Under the pieces are notes generated by a model. The model was not told where the DNA came from, searched no databases, and saw only the letters and a program-made list of their open reading frames with translations. This document shows, piece by piece, positions 32,823-41,990 of a stretch of 60,799 nucleotides of DNA. Every line of letters begins with the position of its first letter. The first letter of the stretch is position 1. Both the position numbers and the translations under genes were made by a program. This stretch comes from SVFI01 sp045643145 (GTDB lineage: Bacteria > Bacillota > Clostridia > Lachnospirales > Lachnospiraceae). The DNA lies in the NCBI GenBank assembly GCA_045643145.1, contig JAZUKG010000143.1, positions 1 through 60,799 of the forward strand, given 5' to 3'.

Positions 32823-33384
32823 ATCCGCATCTCCTTAATTTTTTCACCGCGTTTTGATATCTCCAGGTTATCGTGCCCATAGGTGTTTGCAAAAGATTTG
32901 CAATATCCTGAAATGTCATATCACCGAGTATCTTGAGCTGAATCACTTCGCGCTCCTTGTCGTTAAGCATTTTCAGAGCCTCTAAAACCATTTGATTGGA
33001 TACCACATCTGCTTCAACCGGACTTTGCATGTTTCCCCCATAAATGCTCTTTCCGTAGCTTTCACTTTCACTGTCAGACGAGGTATCTTCCATCATATCG
33101 GACAAATCCTCTCGTTTTCGTTTTCGCAGAAAGTCAATCGACATATTTCTGGCGATTCGAATCATCCATCCTTTGTGACCATGTCCGCTCTGATAGGTAT
33201 CCGCAATCGACCAGAGCTTAATAAAGAAATCTGCACTGATATCTTCTGCATTTTCTTTGTTTTTCAGTACATCAAAAACGACTGCATAGATATATCCGAT
33301 ATATTCTTCATATATTTGTCTTAATCCGTCTTTATCGCCCTGTGTAATCCTCTCAATACACTGAGCAAATTCCTGATCTGTCAC
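32809..33384 (-). CDS. ECF-type RNA polymerase sigma factor
   Basis: About 191 residues with sigma region 2 (YIYAVVFDVLKNKENAEDISADFFIKLWSIA) and region 4 (LKMLNDKEREVIQLKILGDMTFQDIANLLQTPMGTITW), separated by a Ser/Asp-rich linker. I place the start at GTG 33384 because AAAGGAG lies 5 nt upstream; the upstream ATG at 33417 has no site. It is co-transcribed with a membrane partner, the usual ECF sigma plus regulator pair. Regulon unknown. Confidence 0.88.
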   Translation of the reverse strand: MTDQEFAQCIERITQGDKDGLRQIYEEYIGYIYAVVFDVLKNKENAEDISADFFIKLWSIADTYQSGHGHKGWMIRIARNMSIDFLRKRKREDLSDMMEDTSSDSESESYGKSIYGGNMQSPVEADVVSNQMVLEALKMLNDKEREVIQLKILGDMTFQDIANLLQTPMGTITWRYQNAVKKLRRCGYEAV

Positions 33385-33516
33385 GATGACTCCTTTCCGC
33401 TTTCGTAATGTTTTCATTCTTCTGAAATAGATACGAACAGATATAAATATTTTTATGGTTATTTTTTCACTTTGTAAAATAGATTGTGCGCCACAAGGCC
33501 GCGGTAAATTAAGAAA

Positions 33517-33545
33517 GCGGGATTTCGTACTTGTCGAAATCCCGC
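33517..33545 (-). terminator. intrinsic terminator of dapL
   Basis: 11-bp stem GCGGGATTTCG/CGAAATCCCGC, 7-nt loop, followed by TTTCTTAATT on the minus strand, 16 nt after the dapL stop. Confidence 0.85.
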
Positions 33546-33561
33546 CTATTTTGCTTATATC

Positions 33562-34776
33562 TTAGAGAGCCTTGATTCTGTCAATCGCTTCTACTGTATT
33601 TTCATAACTTCCGAATGCTGTCAATCTGAAGTAAGTTTCTCCGCTCGGACCAAATCCTGAACCAGGAGTACCTACTACATTGGCCTTTTCCAAAAGATAA
33701 TCAAAGAACTCCCAGCTAGTCATCTGATTTGGTGCTTTGAGCCAGATGTAAGGTGCGTTTACACCGCCGCTTACTTCATATCCGGCACTCTTTAATCCTT
33801 CTTTGATATAAGAAGCATTCTTCATATAATAAGCTACCTGCTCAGCCAGCTGCTTCTTTCCTTCCGGTGAATAAACTGCTTCTCCTGCTTTTTGAACAAT
33901 ATACGGAGCACCGTTATACTTGGTTCCGTGTCTTCTTGCCCAAAGTGAATGGAGCATTACATCACCTGCTTTTAAATCCTTTGGAATAACTGTGTAACCT
34001 AAACGTACGCCGGTAAAACCTGCATTCTTTGAGAATGAATGAAGTTCGATTGCGCAAGTTCTGGCACCTTCACATTCGTAAATACTGTGAGGAACATCTG
34101 CCTCACTGATATATGCTTCATAGGCTGCGTCATAAATAATAACACAACCGTTTTTGTTTGCATAGTCTACCCATTCCTGAAGCATTGGTTTTGTAATGGT
34201 TGCTCCGGTAGGGTTATTTGGGAAGCAAAGGTAAATGATATCCGGTACTGTCTTTGGAAGTTCAGGAGCAAAACCTGTTTCCTTGGTACATGGCATATAA
34301 ATTACATCGCTCCAGGTCTGAGTTTCAGGTGAGTATGTACCTGTTCTGCCTGCCATAACATTTGTATCAACATATACAGGATATACCGGATCACATACAG
34401 CAATCTTGTTGTCCCTTGAAAAGATTTCCTGAATATTTCCGGAGTCACACTTCGCACCGTCTGATACAAAAATTTCGTCCGGTGAAATATCACAGCCTCT
34501 CTGCTTATAATCATTTTCACAAATTGCATTACGTAAAAACTCATATCCTAAATCAGGAGCATATCCCTTAAAGGTCTTTGCATCTGCCATTTCATCTACT
34601 GCACCGTGAAGTGCTGAAATGATAGAAGGTGCTAACGGCTGAGTTACGTCTCCGATTCCTAATCGAATAATCTTTTTATCCGGATTAGCACTCGCAAACG
34701 CATTTACTTTTTTTCCGATTGTAGAAAACAAGTAGCTTCCCGGAAGTTTTAAATAATCATCATTTACCTTAAACAT
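33562..34776 (-). CDS. dapL: LL-diaminopimelate aminotransferase
   Basis: PLP enzyme (fold type I, 404 residues) converting tetrahydrodipicolinate directly to LL-DAP, bypassing the acyl-DAP route. Family features: N-terminal YLKLPGSYLFSTIGKKVNAF, RLGIGDVTQPLAP, FPNNPTGATI, and the PLP-lysine segment SFSKNAGFTGVRLGYTV; C-terminal GSGFGPSGETYFRLTAFG. DapF, the next enzyme, is encoded immediately upstream, so the last steps to meso-DAP are adjacent. Confidence 0.95.
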   Translation of the reverse strand: MFKVNDDYLKLPGSYLFSTIGKKVNAFASANPDKKIIRLGIGDVTQPLAPSIISALHGAVDEMADAKTFKGYAPDLGYEFLRNAICENDYKQRGCDISPDEIFVSDGAKCDSGNIQEIFSRDNKIAVCDPVYPVYVDTNVMAGRTGTYSPETQTWSDVIYMPCTKETGFAPELPKTVPDIIYLCFPNNPTGATITKPMLQEWVDYANKNGCVIIYDAAYEAYISEADVPHSIYECEGARTCAIELHSFSKNAGFTGVRLGYTVIPKDLKAGDVMLHSLWARRHGTKYNGAPYIVQKAGEAVYSPEGKKQLAEQVAYYMKNASYIKEGLKSAGYEVSGGVNAPYIWLKAPNQMTSWEFFDYLLEKANVVGTPGSGFGPSGETYFRLTAFGSYENTVEAIDRIKAL

Positions 34777-34897
34777 TATTTCACTCCTTCTCCTGCAAAA
34801 GTGTCAAATACCACTTACTCGCAAGACTATTTTATTTATATACACATTTGCCTTTTCAAAAGCGCAAACAAAATATATACAGTATCTTAAAACAGAA

Positions 34898-35737
34898 TTA
34901 ATCCTCCCAAGGATATTCCCCGCGGAACACTTCAGTAGCCGGACCTGTCATAAAAATAACATTCTGCTCTTTATCCCATTCAATTTCAATTTCACCGCCC
35001 AGTACCTTTACAAATACATGGTCAGATGTCTTTTTATTTAATGCACAAGCCACGAGAGTTGCACAGCACCCTGTACCACAGGCTAAAGTCTCTCCGGTTC
35101 CTCTTTCCCATACACGCATATTTACATGACTGTCATCTACGATTTCTACAAACTCTGTATTGGTTCTGTTAGGGAAAATTTTATGATTCTCAAACAGTGG
35201 TCCAACCTTTTCGATATCAAGATTTGCTACATCATCCTGCCAAACAACAGCATGAGGATTACCCATAGACACACAGGTCATTTCATATGTTTTACCGGCA
35301 ACTTCTATCGGTTCATTGATCACCATTTCTTTTTCTGATACTACCGGTACATTCGCCGCAATCAGTTCAGGCTGTCCCATATTTACACGTACTCTGGTAA
35401 CCTTGCCGTCTTCTACTGTAAGGTCTAAGTACTTGATTTTTCCAAAACTTTCTACTGTAATGCTGGTCTGATCTGTCAGGCCGTTATCATATACAAACTT
35501 TCCAACACAACGAATACCGTTTCCGCACATTTCGGCGCGGCTTCCGTCTGCATTGTACATTTCCATTTCAAAATCTGCAATTTCAGAAGGATTGATAAAA
35601 ATGACACCATCTGAGCCAACACCAAAGTGTCTGTCGCTGGCAGCGATTACCAAATCCTTTTTGTTCTTAATCTTTTCTGTAAATCCGTTGACGTAGACAT
35701 AATCATTTCCACATCCCTGCATTTTAACAAATTTCAT
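34898..35737 (-). CDS. dapF: diaminopimelate epimerase
   Basis: PLP-independent racemase converting LL-DAP to meso-DAP for peptidoglycan and lysine. 279 residues with both catalytic cysteines: Cys71 in EMCGNGIRC and the second in LACGTGCC near residue 218. N-terminal KFVKMQGCGNDYVYV is typical. Upstream of dapL (121-nt gap) and 20 nt downstream of the ANTAR gene, so the nitrogen and lysine genes may share transcripts. Confidence 0.96.
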   Translation of the reverse strand: MKFVKMQGCGNDYVYVNGFTEKIKNKKDLVIAASDRHFGVGSDGVIFINPSEIADFEMEMYNADGSRAEMCGNGIRCVGKFVYDNGLTDQTSITVESFGKIKYLDLTVEDGKVTRVRVNMGQPELIAANVPVVSEKEMVINEPIEVAGKTYEMTCVSMGNPHAVVWQDDVANLDIEKVGPLFENHKIFPNRTNTEFVEIVDDSHVNMRVWERGTGETLACGTGCCATLVACALNKKTSDHVFVKVLGGEIEIEWDKEQNVIFMTGPATEVFRGEYPWED

Positions 35738-35757
35738 AATTCCCTTATTCTCCTGTT

Positions 35758-36303
35758 TTATTTCATAAGCGATAGTACCATCTGTGCTGTTTCCACCATA
35801 TTGGTACTGGAATCCATACTACATTTTTGAATATATTTATGAGCTTCTTCTTCTGTCATATTGTTACGACTCATCAGAAGCGCTTTTGCTTCATTAATCA
35901 ATGCCTTTTCCCCGGCATTTCTATCCTTTGGCTGAAGTTTCTTCTTTTTTCTTTTGTTTGCTATGGAATTGGTCATCATATCCACAGTATTCAAAAGATC
36001 ATGAAGCTTGAGGGGCATAGAAAGACACATAATGCCGTCCGATTCACATTCTGCAATCACATGCTCAGAGGCCATTAATAGCATTTCAAATCCTGCCGGA
36101 AGGTATTCGTGCAACTCAGCATACATCATGTCTACTAAGCGATATCCGCATATAATAATTCCGTCGTCATAATTTTCTGCTATATTTATAGCCTGAGCCC
36201 CGGAGCCGCATACGCCTCCTACCTCATATCCGCTTCTTAAAAGAAGATTCTTCATCTTTTTGCCATCTTCCACTTTTGGCAAAACAATGATAATACTAGT
36301 CAC
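35758..36303 (-). CDS. ANTAR-domain regulator with degenerate receiver
   Basis: 181 residues: an N-terminal receiver-like fold (IIIVLPKVEDGKKMKNLLLRSGYEV), a basic linker KRKKKK, and a C-terminal ANTAR helix bundle (INEAKALLMSRNNMTEEEAHKYIQ). ANTAR proteins bind paired hairpins in leader RNAs and prevent termination. The phosphoacceptor position reads IIICGYRL with no Asp, so phosphorylation control looks lost. Start is GTG with AGGAGG 7 nt upstream. It directly follows glnA, whose leader has a candidate attenuator. Confidence 0.88.
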   Translation of the reverse strand: MTSIIIVLPKVEDGKKMKNLLLRSGYEVGGVCGSGAQAINIAENYDDGIIICGYRLVDMMYAELHEYLPAGFEMLLMASEHVIAECESDGIMCLSMPLKLHDLLNTVDMMTNSIANKRKKKKLQPKDRNAGEKALINEAKALLMSRNNMTEEEAHKYIQKCSMDSSTNMVETAQMVLSLMK

Positions 36304-36369
36304 ACATTCACCTCCTTTTTTTCATCTTTTTGATGTCTCTCGGATCAAATCCGAACTCGGTAAATGTGT

Positions 36370-37704
36370 TTAATACTGGAATAAGTATTTTTCAATTTCC
36401 CATGGAGTTACCTGCTGCTTAAACTGATCCCACTCCTTGGTCTTGTCTTCCATGTATCTCTTGACAAATTTTTCGCCAAGTACCTGCTTCACAAACTCAT
36501 CCTTTTCCATTTCTTCGAGAGCCTGCGACAGAGTCAGCGGAAGAACTTCAATTCCTCGCTGCACACACTCTTCATAAGAGATTTTGAAAAGATTTGTATC
36601 CACACTCTTTGGTGGCATAATTTTATTTTTGATTCCGTCAAGACCGGCTTCTAAGCATACTGCGAGTGCCAAGTATGGATTTGCTGCCGAATCCGGAGAA
36701 CGAAGTTCCACTTTGGTATGATCACCCTTTTGAGCCGGAACTCGAATAAGCGGACTTCTGTTTGTATGACTCCATGCCACATAAACCGGAGCTTCATAAC
36801 CCGGAATCAATCTCTTGTATGAATTTACAATCGGATTGGTAATTGCAGTCATACCTTTGATATGCTTCATAATACCGCCGATAAAATAATAAGCTTCCTT
36901 ACTCAGTCCGAGCTCATCCTTTTCATCCACAAATGCATTCACGCCATCCTTGCGAAGAGTCATGTTTAAATGCATACCTGAGCCATTCTGATCTGCCTTT
37001 GGTTTTGGCATAAAGGTTGCGTGAAGTCCATGTCTTTTGGCAATGGTTTTTACTGCCATCTTGAAAGTCATGATGTTATCTGCAGTACAAAGTGCTTCAT
37101 CATATTTAAAATCAATTTCATGCTGAGCCGGAGCCAGTTCATGATGAGATGCTTCAATTTCAAAGCCCATATCTTCTAATGAAAGAACCATATCTCTTCT
37201 GGCATTTTCACCTAAATCTAACGGACTGATATCCAGATATCCGGCCTGTTCATGTGTAATAGTAGTCGGAAGTCCGTTTTCATCCATATGGAACAGGAAG
37301 AATTCACATTCAGGGCCTACCTCAAATGTATATCCCATTTCCTTTGCATGCTCAATGGCACGTTTTAAAATATATCTCGGAGAGCCTTCAAAAGGCTGTC
37401 CGTCGCTGTTGTAAACATCACAAATCAGTCTGGCTACTTTACCATGCTGTGGTCTCCACGGAAAGATTTCAAAGGTTGATAAGTCCGGATACAGGCACAT
37501 ATCAGATTTTCCTTCTTCGTCAAAACCGTCAATGCAATAACCATCAAATCTAAACTGATTATCGAGTGCTTTTTCCAACTGGCTTTTGGTAATTGCCATA
37601 TTCTTTAAATGACCAAACATATCAGTAAACTGAAGTCTGATAAATTCCACATCTCGTTCTTCAACCTCTCTGATAATGTCTTCTCTGCTATAGTTCTCTC
37701 TCAT
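36370..37704 (-). CDS. glnA: glutamine synthetase type I
   Basis: 444 residues from the ATG at 37704, with AAAGGA 7 nt upstream; the longer frame starts within that site. Makes glutamine from glutamate, ammonia and ATP as a dodecamer. Motifs: FTDMFGHLKNMAIT, VGPECEFFLF (metal Glu), NGSGMHLNMTL, NPIVNSYKRLIPGYEAPV, RSPLIRVPA and PYLALAVCLEAGLDG. The length and lack of an adenylylation-type insert fit GSI-alpha of Firmicutes. Followed 66 nt later by the ANTAR regulator. Confidence 0.96.
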   Translation of the reverse strand: MRENYSREDIIREVEERDVEFIRLQFTDMFGHLKNMAITKSQLEKALDNQFRFDGYCIDGFDEEGKSDMCLYPDLSTFEIFPWRPQHGKVARLICDVYNSDGQPFEGSPRYILKRAIEHAKEMGYTFEVGPECEFFLFHMDENGLPTTITHEQAGYLDISPLDLGENARRDMVLSLEDMGFEIEASHHELAPAQHEIDFKYDEALCTADNIMTFKMAVKTIAKRHGLHATFMPKPKADQNGSGMHLNMTLRKDGVNAFVDEKDELGLSKEAYYFIGGIMKHIKGMTAITNPIVNSYKRLIPGYEAPVYVAWSHTNRSPLIRVPAQKGDHTKVELRSPDSAANPYLALAVCLEAGLDGIKNKIMPPKSVDTNLFKISYEECVQRGIEVLPLTLSQALEEMEKDEFVKQVLGEKFVKRYMEDKTKEWDQFKQQVTPWEIEKYLFQY

Positions 37705-37804
37705 ACATTTATCCTTTCTTTTCACTATCTCTAACTTTTACTTTACACAATTTTCCCTTTTATTAAACATATCACTTTAGCTGACAAACTAAAGCTATAA
37801 AAAT

Positions 37805-37839
37805 GGCGCACTCATCCCTTGATGAGAACGCCTTTGTTC
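37805..37839 (-). promoter_or_regulatory. glnA leader: hexaloop hairpin overlapping an intrinsic terminator
   Basis: On the minus strand, GAAC-AAAGGC-GTTC (37826-37839) makes a hexaloop hairpin with A at loop position 1 and G at position 4, the ANTAR-recognised pattern. It overlaps the 5' side of a second hairpin GGCG...CTCATC/GATGAG...CGCC (37805-37832), followed by ATTTTTAT, that looks like a terminator. The two are mutually exclusive. The downstream ANTAR gene is the obvious candidate partner. Confidence 0.6.
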
Positions 37840-37847
37840 TTGCACAT

Positions 37848-37878
37848 CATATCAATAAATATCATTTCTTGTCAAATA
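37848..37878 (-). promoter_or_regulatory. promoter of glnA
   Basis: Minus strand: -35 TTGACA, 18-nt spacer, -10 TATGAT preceded by TGA (extended -10). The transcript would start about 10 nt before the hexaloop hairpin. Approximate coordinates. Confidence 0.7.
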
Positions 37879-37949
37879 GTTCTTTTTTATACAGTGCTAG
37901 ATTTCTTCCCTGTCTCATATCTTATAGAAAGTAATTGTTGAGGTCGTTT

Positions 37950-38390
37950 ATGAAATCCAAAACTAAAATCTTAGTACTCCATATGAAAGAAGTCATTTAT
38001 ACCGGAATTTTTCTGCTTCTCGGAATCCTGTTTTTGATTCTGATTTTCATCATGTTTTCCGGTTCCAAACAATCCGATGACCGGAAAACCTTCAGTGAAA
38101 AAATCTATCAGCCGGGTACCTATACCCAGACCCTGTCTGTCGGTCAAAACACACTCGAACTCGAAATGGTTTTATCCGATACCCGGATTGAGTCTATTGG
38201 ACTGACCGATCCTTCCGGTATGATTGAAACCATGTATCCGTTGATTCCTTCTTCCTTTGAAGATATAAAAAACCAAATCCTCACTACGCAGTCCGTCGAT
38301 GAGGTGCATTACACCGACGAAATGCGATACACCAGCACCTTTTTATTAAATGCGGTGCAAAGTATTTTGGATAAAGCCGCTATCAAATAA
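37950..38390 (+). CDS. membrane-anchored protein with FMN-binding-like fold
   Basis: 146 residues from the ATG at 37950 (TGAGG 6 nt upstream; the TTG at 37935 is less likely). One N-terminal transmembrane helix (about 10-37), then a soluble external domain: YQPGTYTQTLSVGQNTLELEMVLSD then VDEVHYTDEMRYTSTFLLNA, resembling FMN_bind domains. The flavinylation motif usually reads SGATxTS; here it is DEMRYTS with Arg in place of Thr, so covalent FMN is doubtful. Divergent from glnA, and convergent with nadE, only 3 nt between stops. Confidence 0.65.
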   Translation: MKSKTKILVLHMKEVIYTGIFLLLGILFLILIFIMFSGSKQSDDRKTFSEKIYQPGTYTQTLSVGQNTLELEMVLSDTRIESIGLTDPSGMIETMYPLIPSSFEDIKNQILTTQSVDEVHYTDEMRYTSTFLLNAVQSILDKAAIK

Positions 38391-38393
38391 ATA

Positions 38394-40304
38394 CTATAAT
38401 TCCTCCAGTTCATCCAGCCAGATTCTGGCGCAGGCATCAGAAGGCATACGAAGATCTCCTCTCGGAGAAACTGCCACACTACCGACCTTTGGACCATCCG
38501 GAAGACATGAACGTTTGAAATGATGAGCAAAAAATCTGCGGTAAAATGTTTTCAGCCATTTCATAATAGTCTCTTCATCATATTCACCGGCAAATGCCTG
38601 ACATGCCAGACGGTACACCTTGTCCGGTGCAAAATGACATCTGAGCATATAGTAAAGGTAGAAATCATGAAGTTCATAAGGTCCTACCAAATCCTCTGTC
38701 TTTTGTGAAATCACGCCGTCCTTTGGCGGAAGAAGTTCAGGGCTGACCGGTGTATCCAAAATGTCATAAAGAACCGTCTTTAAAACATCATTTTCCGCGA
38801 TATCAGCTGCATAACGAACCAGATGTCTTACCAGTGTTTTTGGGATAGAAGCATTCACACCATACATAGACATATGATCGCCGTTGTAGGTTGCCCAGCC
38901 AAGAGCGAGTTCTGATAAATCTCCGGTACCGATTACCAGAGCACCTGTCTTATTGGCTATATCCATCAGTACCTGAGTTCGTTCTCTGGCCTGACCGTTT
39001 TCATAGGTTACATCAAAGACATTTTCATCCTGCCCTATATCAGCAAAATGCTGTTTTACAGATGCTTTGATATCTACAGTCTTTAATGTCACTCCGATAG
39101 CCTCGGCTAACTTACAGGCATTATCATAGGTCCTGCCTGTAGTTCCAAAGCAAGGCATGGTAATCGCATAGATATTCTTTTTATCAATCTGTAACAGATC
39201 ATAGGTTTTATTGATAACCAAAAGAGCCAATGTAGAGTCCAGTCCTCCGGAAAGGCCAACCACTACATTTTTCAGTCCGGTATGTTCCAGTCTTTTCTTT
39301 AATCCCATTGCCTGCATCAGGAAAATATCCTCGCAGCGTTTCTGTCTCAGGCTCTCATTGCTTGGCACAAACGGTCTGCTTGAAAAGAAACGTTCCAGAT
39401 AAGTTTCTCTTTTGACAAGGGCAAACGGAACCAATAAATAGTCCGAATTTTTTTCTACTTCATAGGTAGTCATTCTGCGTCTTTCCATACGCAGTCTGTG
39501 TATATCGATATCTGCATAAACAGATTCATTTTCAAACTTTTTAGCTTCTGCTAACACACTGCCGTTTTCTGCAATCAGATTATGCGCAGAGAAAACCAAA
39601 TCCTGTGTGGATTCTCCGTCACCGGCACTGGCATAAATATATGCGCATACCAATCTGGCACTGGTAGCACTGACTAACATTTTACGATATTCATCCTTGC
39701 ATACTGTCTCGTTGGAAGCAGACAGGTTTACGACGATAGTAGCCCCGTTTTGAGCATGTCTGGTAGACGGCGGATTTGCAACCCATAAATCCTCACAAAG
39801 CTCTGCTGCTACCTTGAGTCCTGAAATCGCATCGCACTCAAAAAGCATATCTGTTCCAAAAGGTACTTCCTCATCATCAAAATAAGTCATCACAACATCG
39901 CGATTGCCTTCTTCAAAATGACGGCCCTCATAAAACTCTCCATACATAGGAAGACAGGTTTTAGGAACCAGTCCCATTAATTCTCCGCAATTAATAACTG
40001 CTGCAACATTGTAAAGCTTGTGATCCTTTTCAAACGGAAGCCCCACAAAAATCAGGGCATCTACTCCATCACTGTGAGCAATAATCTGTCTCAAACCATC
40101 CTTTGCTTTTTCCAGCAAAGTCTCCTGAAGGAATAAATCCTGACAGGTATACCCTGTAATACAGAGTTCAGGGAAAACCATAATCTGAGCACCTTTTTCC
40201 TCTGCCTCATCAATCAAATCGCAAATAAGCTGCGCATTGTAATATGGATCTGCCACTTTGATTTTAGGTGTAAGGGCTGCCACCTTTATAAATCCGTGCT
40301 GCAT
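38394..40304 (-). CDS. nadE: glutamine-dependent NAD+ synthetase
   Basis: 636 residues in two fused domains: an N-terminal nitrilase-type glutaminase (MVFPELCITGYTCQD with Glu; KTCLPMYGEFYE with Lys; VAAELCEDLW with the Cys nucleophile) that supplies ammonia, and a C-terminal NAD synthase with P-loop VVGLSGGLDSTLAL. It finishes NAD+ synthesis from deamido-NAD+. It heads no obvious operon with hslO 17 nt upstream, but spacing suggests co-transcription. Confidence 0.96.
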   Translation of the reverse strand: MQHGFIKVAALTPKIKVADPYYNAQLICDLIDEAEEKGAQIMVFPELCITGYTCQDLFLQETLLEKAKDGLRQIIAHSDGVDALIFVGLPFEKDHKLYNVAAVINCGELMGLVPKTCLPMYGEFYEGRHFEEGNRDVVMTYFDDEEVPFGTDMLFECDAISGLKVAAELCEDLWVANPPSTRHAQNGATIVVNLSASNETVCKDEYRKMLVSATSARLVCAYIYASAGDGESTQDLVFSAHNLIAENGSVLAEAKKFENESVYADIDIHRLRMERRRMTTYEVEKNSDYLLVPFALVKRETYLERFFSSRPFVPSNESLRQKRCEDIFLMQAMGLKKRLEHTGLKNVVVGLSGGLDSTLALLVINKTYDLLQIDKKNIYAITMPCFGTTGRTYDNACKLAEAIGVTLKTVDIKASVKQHFADIGQDENVFDVTYENGQARERTQVLMDIANKTGALVIGTGDLSELALGWATYNGDHMSMYGVNASIPKTLVRHLVRYAADIAENDVLKTVLYDILDTPVSPELLPPKDGVISQKTEDLVGPYELHDFYLYYMLRCHFAPDKVYRLACQAFAGEYDEETIMKWLKTFYRRFFAHHFKRSCLPDGPKVGSVAVSPRGDLRMPSDACARIWLDELEEL

Positions 40305-40321
40305 ACAATTCTCCTATCGTT

Positions 40322-41200
40322 TTATCTGCTCTTTTTTAATAATTCCTTTAATTCATCTACATTAAATACATACGAGGTATTACAGAAATGACATTTTACT
40401 TCAATCTCTTTTCCGTCATCAATCATTTCCTGAAGATCCTTTGCTCCTACACTGATCAGTGCCTTTTCAATTCGCGGCTTGTCACAGTTACATGCAAACT
40501 GCGTAGGAATTTCATCCAAAATTTCCATATCTAATCCGTCTAAAAGTTTTTCCAGGATTTCCTTTGGTCCATCCCCTGCATCAAGCAACGAGGTGACGCT
40601 CTGAATCTTTTTCAAATTTTCTTCTAATTTATCAATGACGCTGTCATCTGCAAACGGCATAAGCTGCACAATGAAACCGCCTGCCTGTTTGACCGTATTG
40701 TCCTTGTTCATCAAGACGCCCAAACCAACGCTGCTTGGCACCTGCTCTGAAGCAGTAAAATAATAGGTTAAATCCTCTGCGATTTCTCCTGTCTGAAGAA
40801 CCGTCTGTCCGCAGTACGGTTCTTTTAATCCCATATCCTTGATGACATTTAAAATACCCAGTCCTAACGCTCCGCCGACATCCAGCTTGCCTTTATCATT
40901 TGCAGGCAAAACCACATCCGGCACAATCGCATATCCTTTTACATTTGCCTTTGAATCTGCAGTAACTGTCAATCCCTTTACAGGTCCGCTCGCATTAATC
41001 TGCAAAGTCAAAACATCCTTTTCACCCTTGAGCATACATCCCATCATAGCGCCTGCGGTTAACAATCTGCCAAGTGCTGCAGTCACTACCGGTGAAGTAT
41101 TATGACGCTGTCTGGCGGTTTCTACTATTTCTTTTGAAGTAATGGCAAAAGCTCTGATTTGTGCATTCTTTGCTGTTGCTCTTACAATATAATCTGACAT
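40322..41200 (-). CDS. hslO: redox-regulated chaperone Hsp33
   Basis: 292 residues. N-terminal chaperone domain (SDYIVRATAKNAQIRAFAITS) and the C-terminal redox switch with zinc cysteines CNC...CHFC (about residues 238-272), which form disulfides on oxidative stress and unmask holdase activity. Length is typical. Followed by nadE and preceded by the SAM methyltransferase with 10-nt gap. Confidence 0.95.
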   Translation of the reverse strand: MSDYIVRATAKNAQIRAFAITSKEIVETARQRHNTSPVVTAALGRLLTAGAMMGCMLKGEKDVLTLQINASGPVKGLTVTADSKANVKGYAIVPDVVLPANDKGKLDVGGALGLGILNVIKDMGLKEPYCGQTVLQTGEIAEDLTYYFTASEQVPSSVGLGVLMNKDNTVKQAGGFIVQLMPFADDSVIDKLEENLKKIQSVTSLLDAGDGPKEILEKLLDGLDMEILDEIPTQFACNCDKPRIEKALISVGAKDLQEMIDDGKEIEVKCHFCNTSYVFNVDELKELLKKSR

Positions 41201-41210
41201 CTTCTTCTCC

Positions 41211-41978
41211 TTATTTCCCCTGTTCCATTGCCATGATACAGATTCTTTCGCTTTTTGGTCCCGGCTCTTTTTTCGTATCTACGTCCATTGCCCACATAAA
41301 CTTAAGTCCTGCATCCTGTAGCATTTTCTTCATCTGGTCCAGCGTATATCCTTTTTGTATATGTGTTTCTGTATGTTTTTCATACAGATCATCTTCTGCT
41401 TTCATAAAAATGGTCAAATCGTACTCATTCGTCTGAGTCTCCCCGTCATAGTAGTTTTCCCAAATAAAGCTGCAATCTTCTCGATTTTCAGCCACTACCA
41501 TATCTCCCATAACCTGACCGTATTTATAGGTGGTATTAAAATCAAAATAGAAAACTCCCTGAGGATCCAAATAGTTGTTGACCAGCGAAAAAACATGGGT
41601 CAAATCTTCCTCAGAAAGAATATAGTTGACACAGTCACAGACACTGACAACGGCTTTTACCGTACCATAGAGTTCAAACTCTCTCATATCCTGCATCAAA
41701 TATAAAATATTGGAAACGCCGGGAATATCCGAATTATCATACTGTTTCTCTCTGGCTACCAGCAGCATCTGCTCTGAATTATCAATACCGATCATATCAT
41801 AGCCAAACTGACATAAACGCATAGTAACTTCTCCGGTTCCGCAGCCAAGCTCGCAAACCAGCCCATCGTTTATTCCCTGCTCCTTCAGTTTCTCTGCGAT
41901 AAACTCGCTCCATTCATCATACGGAACATTGTCCATCAGTTCATCATAAATTAACGCAAAACTATCATAGCTTTCCAT
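41211..41978 (-). CDS. class I SAM-dependent methyltransferase
   Basis: 255 residues with the SAM-binding motif VCELGCGTGEVTMRL (about 42-56), GYDMIGIDNSEQML and the post-I VSVCDCVNYIL. N-terminal YDSFALIYDELMDNVPYDEW resembles small-molecule methyltransferases of the ubiE/yxjB-like kind. The substrate cannot be deduced. In the same run as hslO and the small export protein. Confidence 0.9.
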   Translation of the reverse strand: MESYDSFALIYDELMDNVPYDEWSEFIAEKLKEQGINDGLVCELGCGTGEVTMRLCQFGYDMIGIDNSEQMLLVAREKQYDNSDIPGVSNILYLMQDMREFELYGTVKAVVSVCDCVNYILSEEDLTHVFSLVNNYLDPQGVFYFDFNTTYKYGQVMGDMVVAENREDCSFIWENYYDGETQTNEYDLTIFMKAEDDLYEKHTETHIQKGYTLDQMKKMLQDAGLKFMWAMDVDTKKEPGPKSERICIMAMEQGK

Positions 41979-41990
41979 CTGTTATCACCC

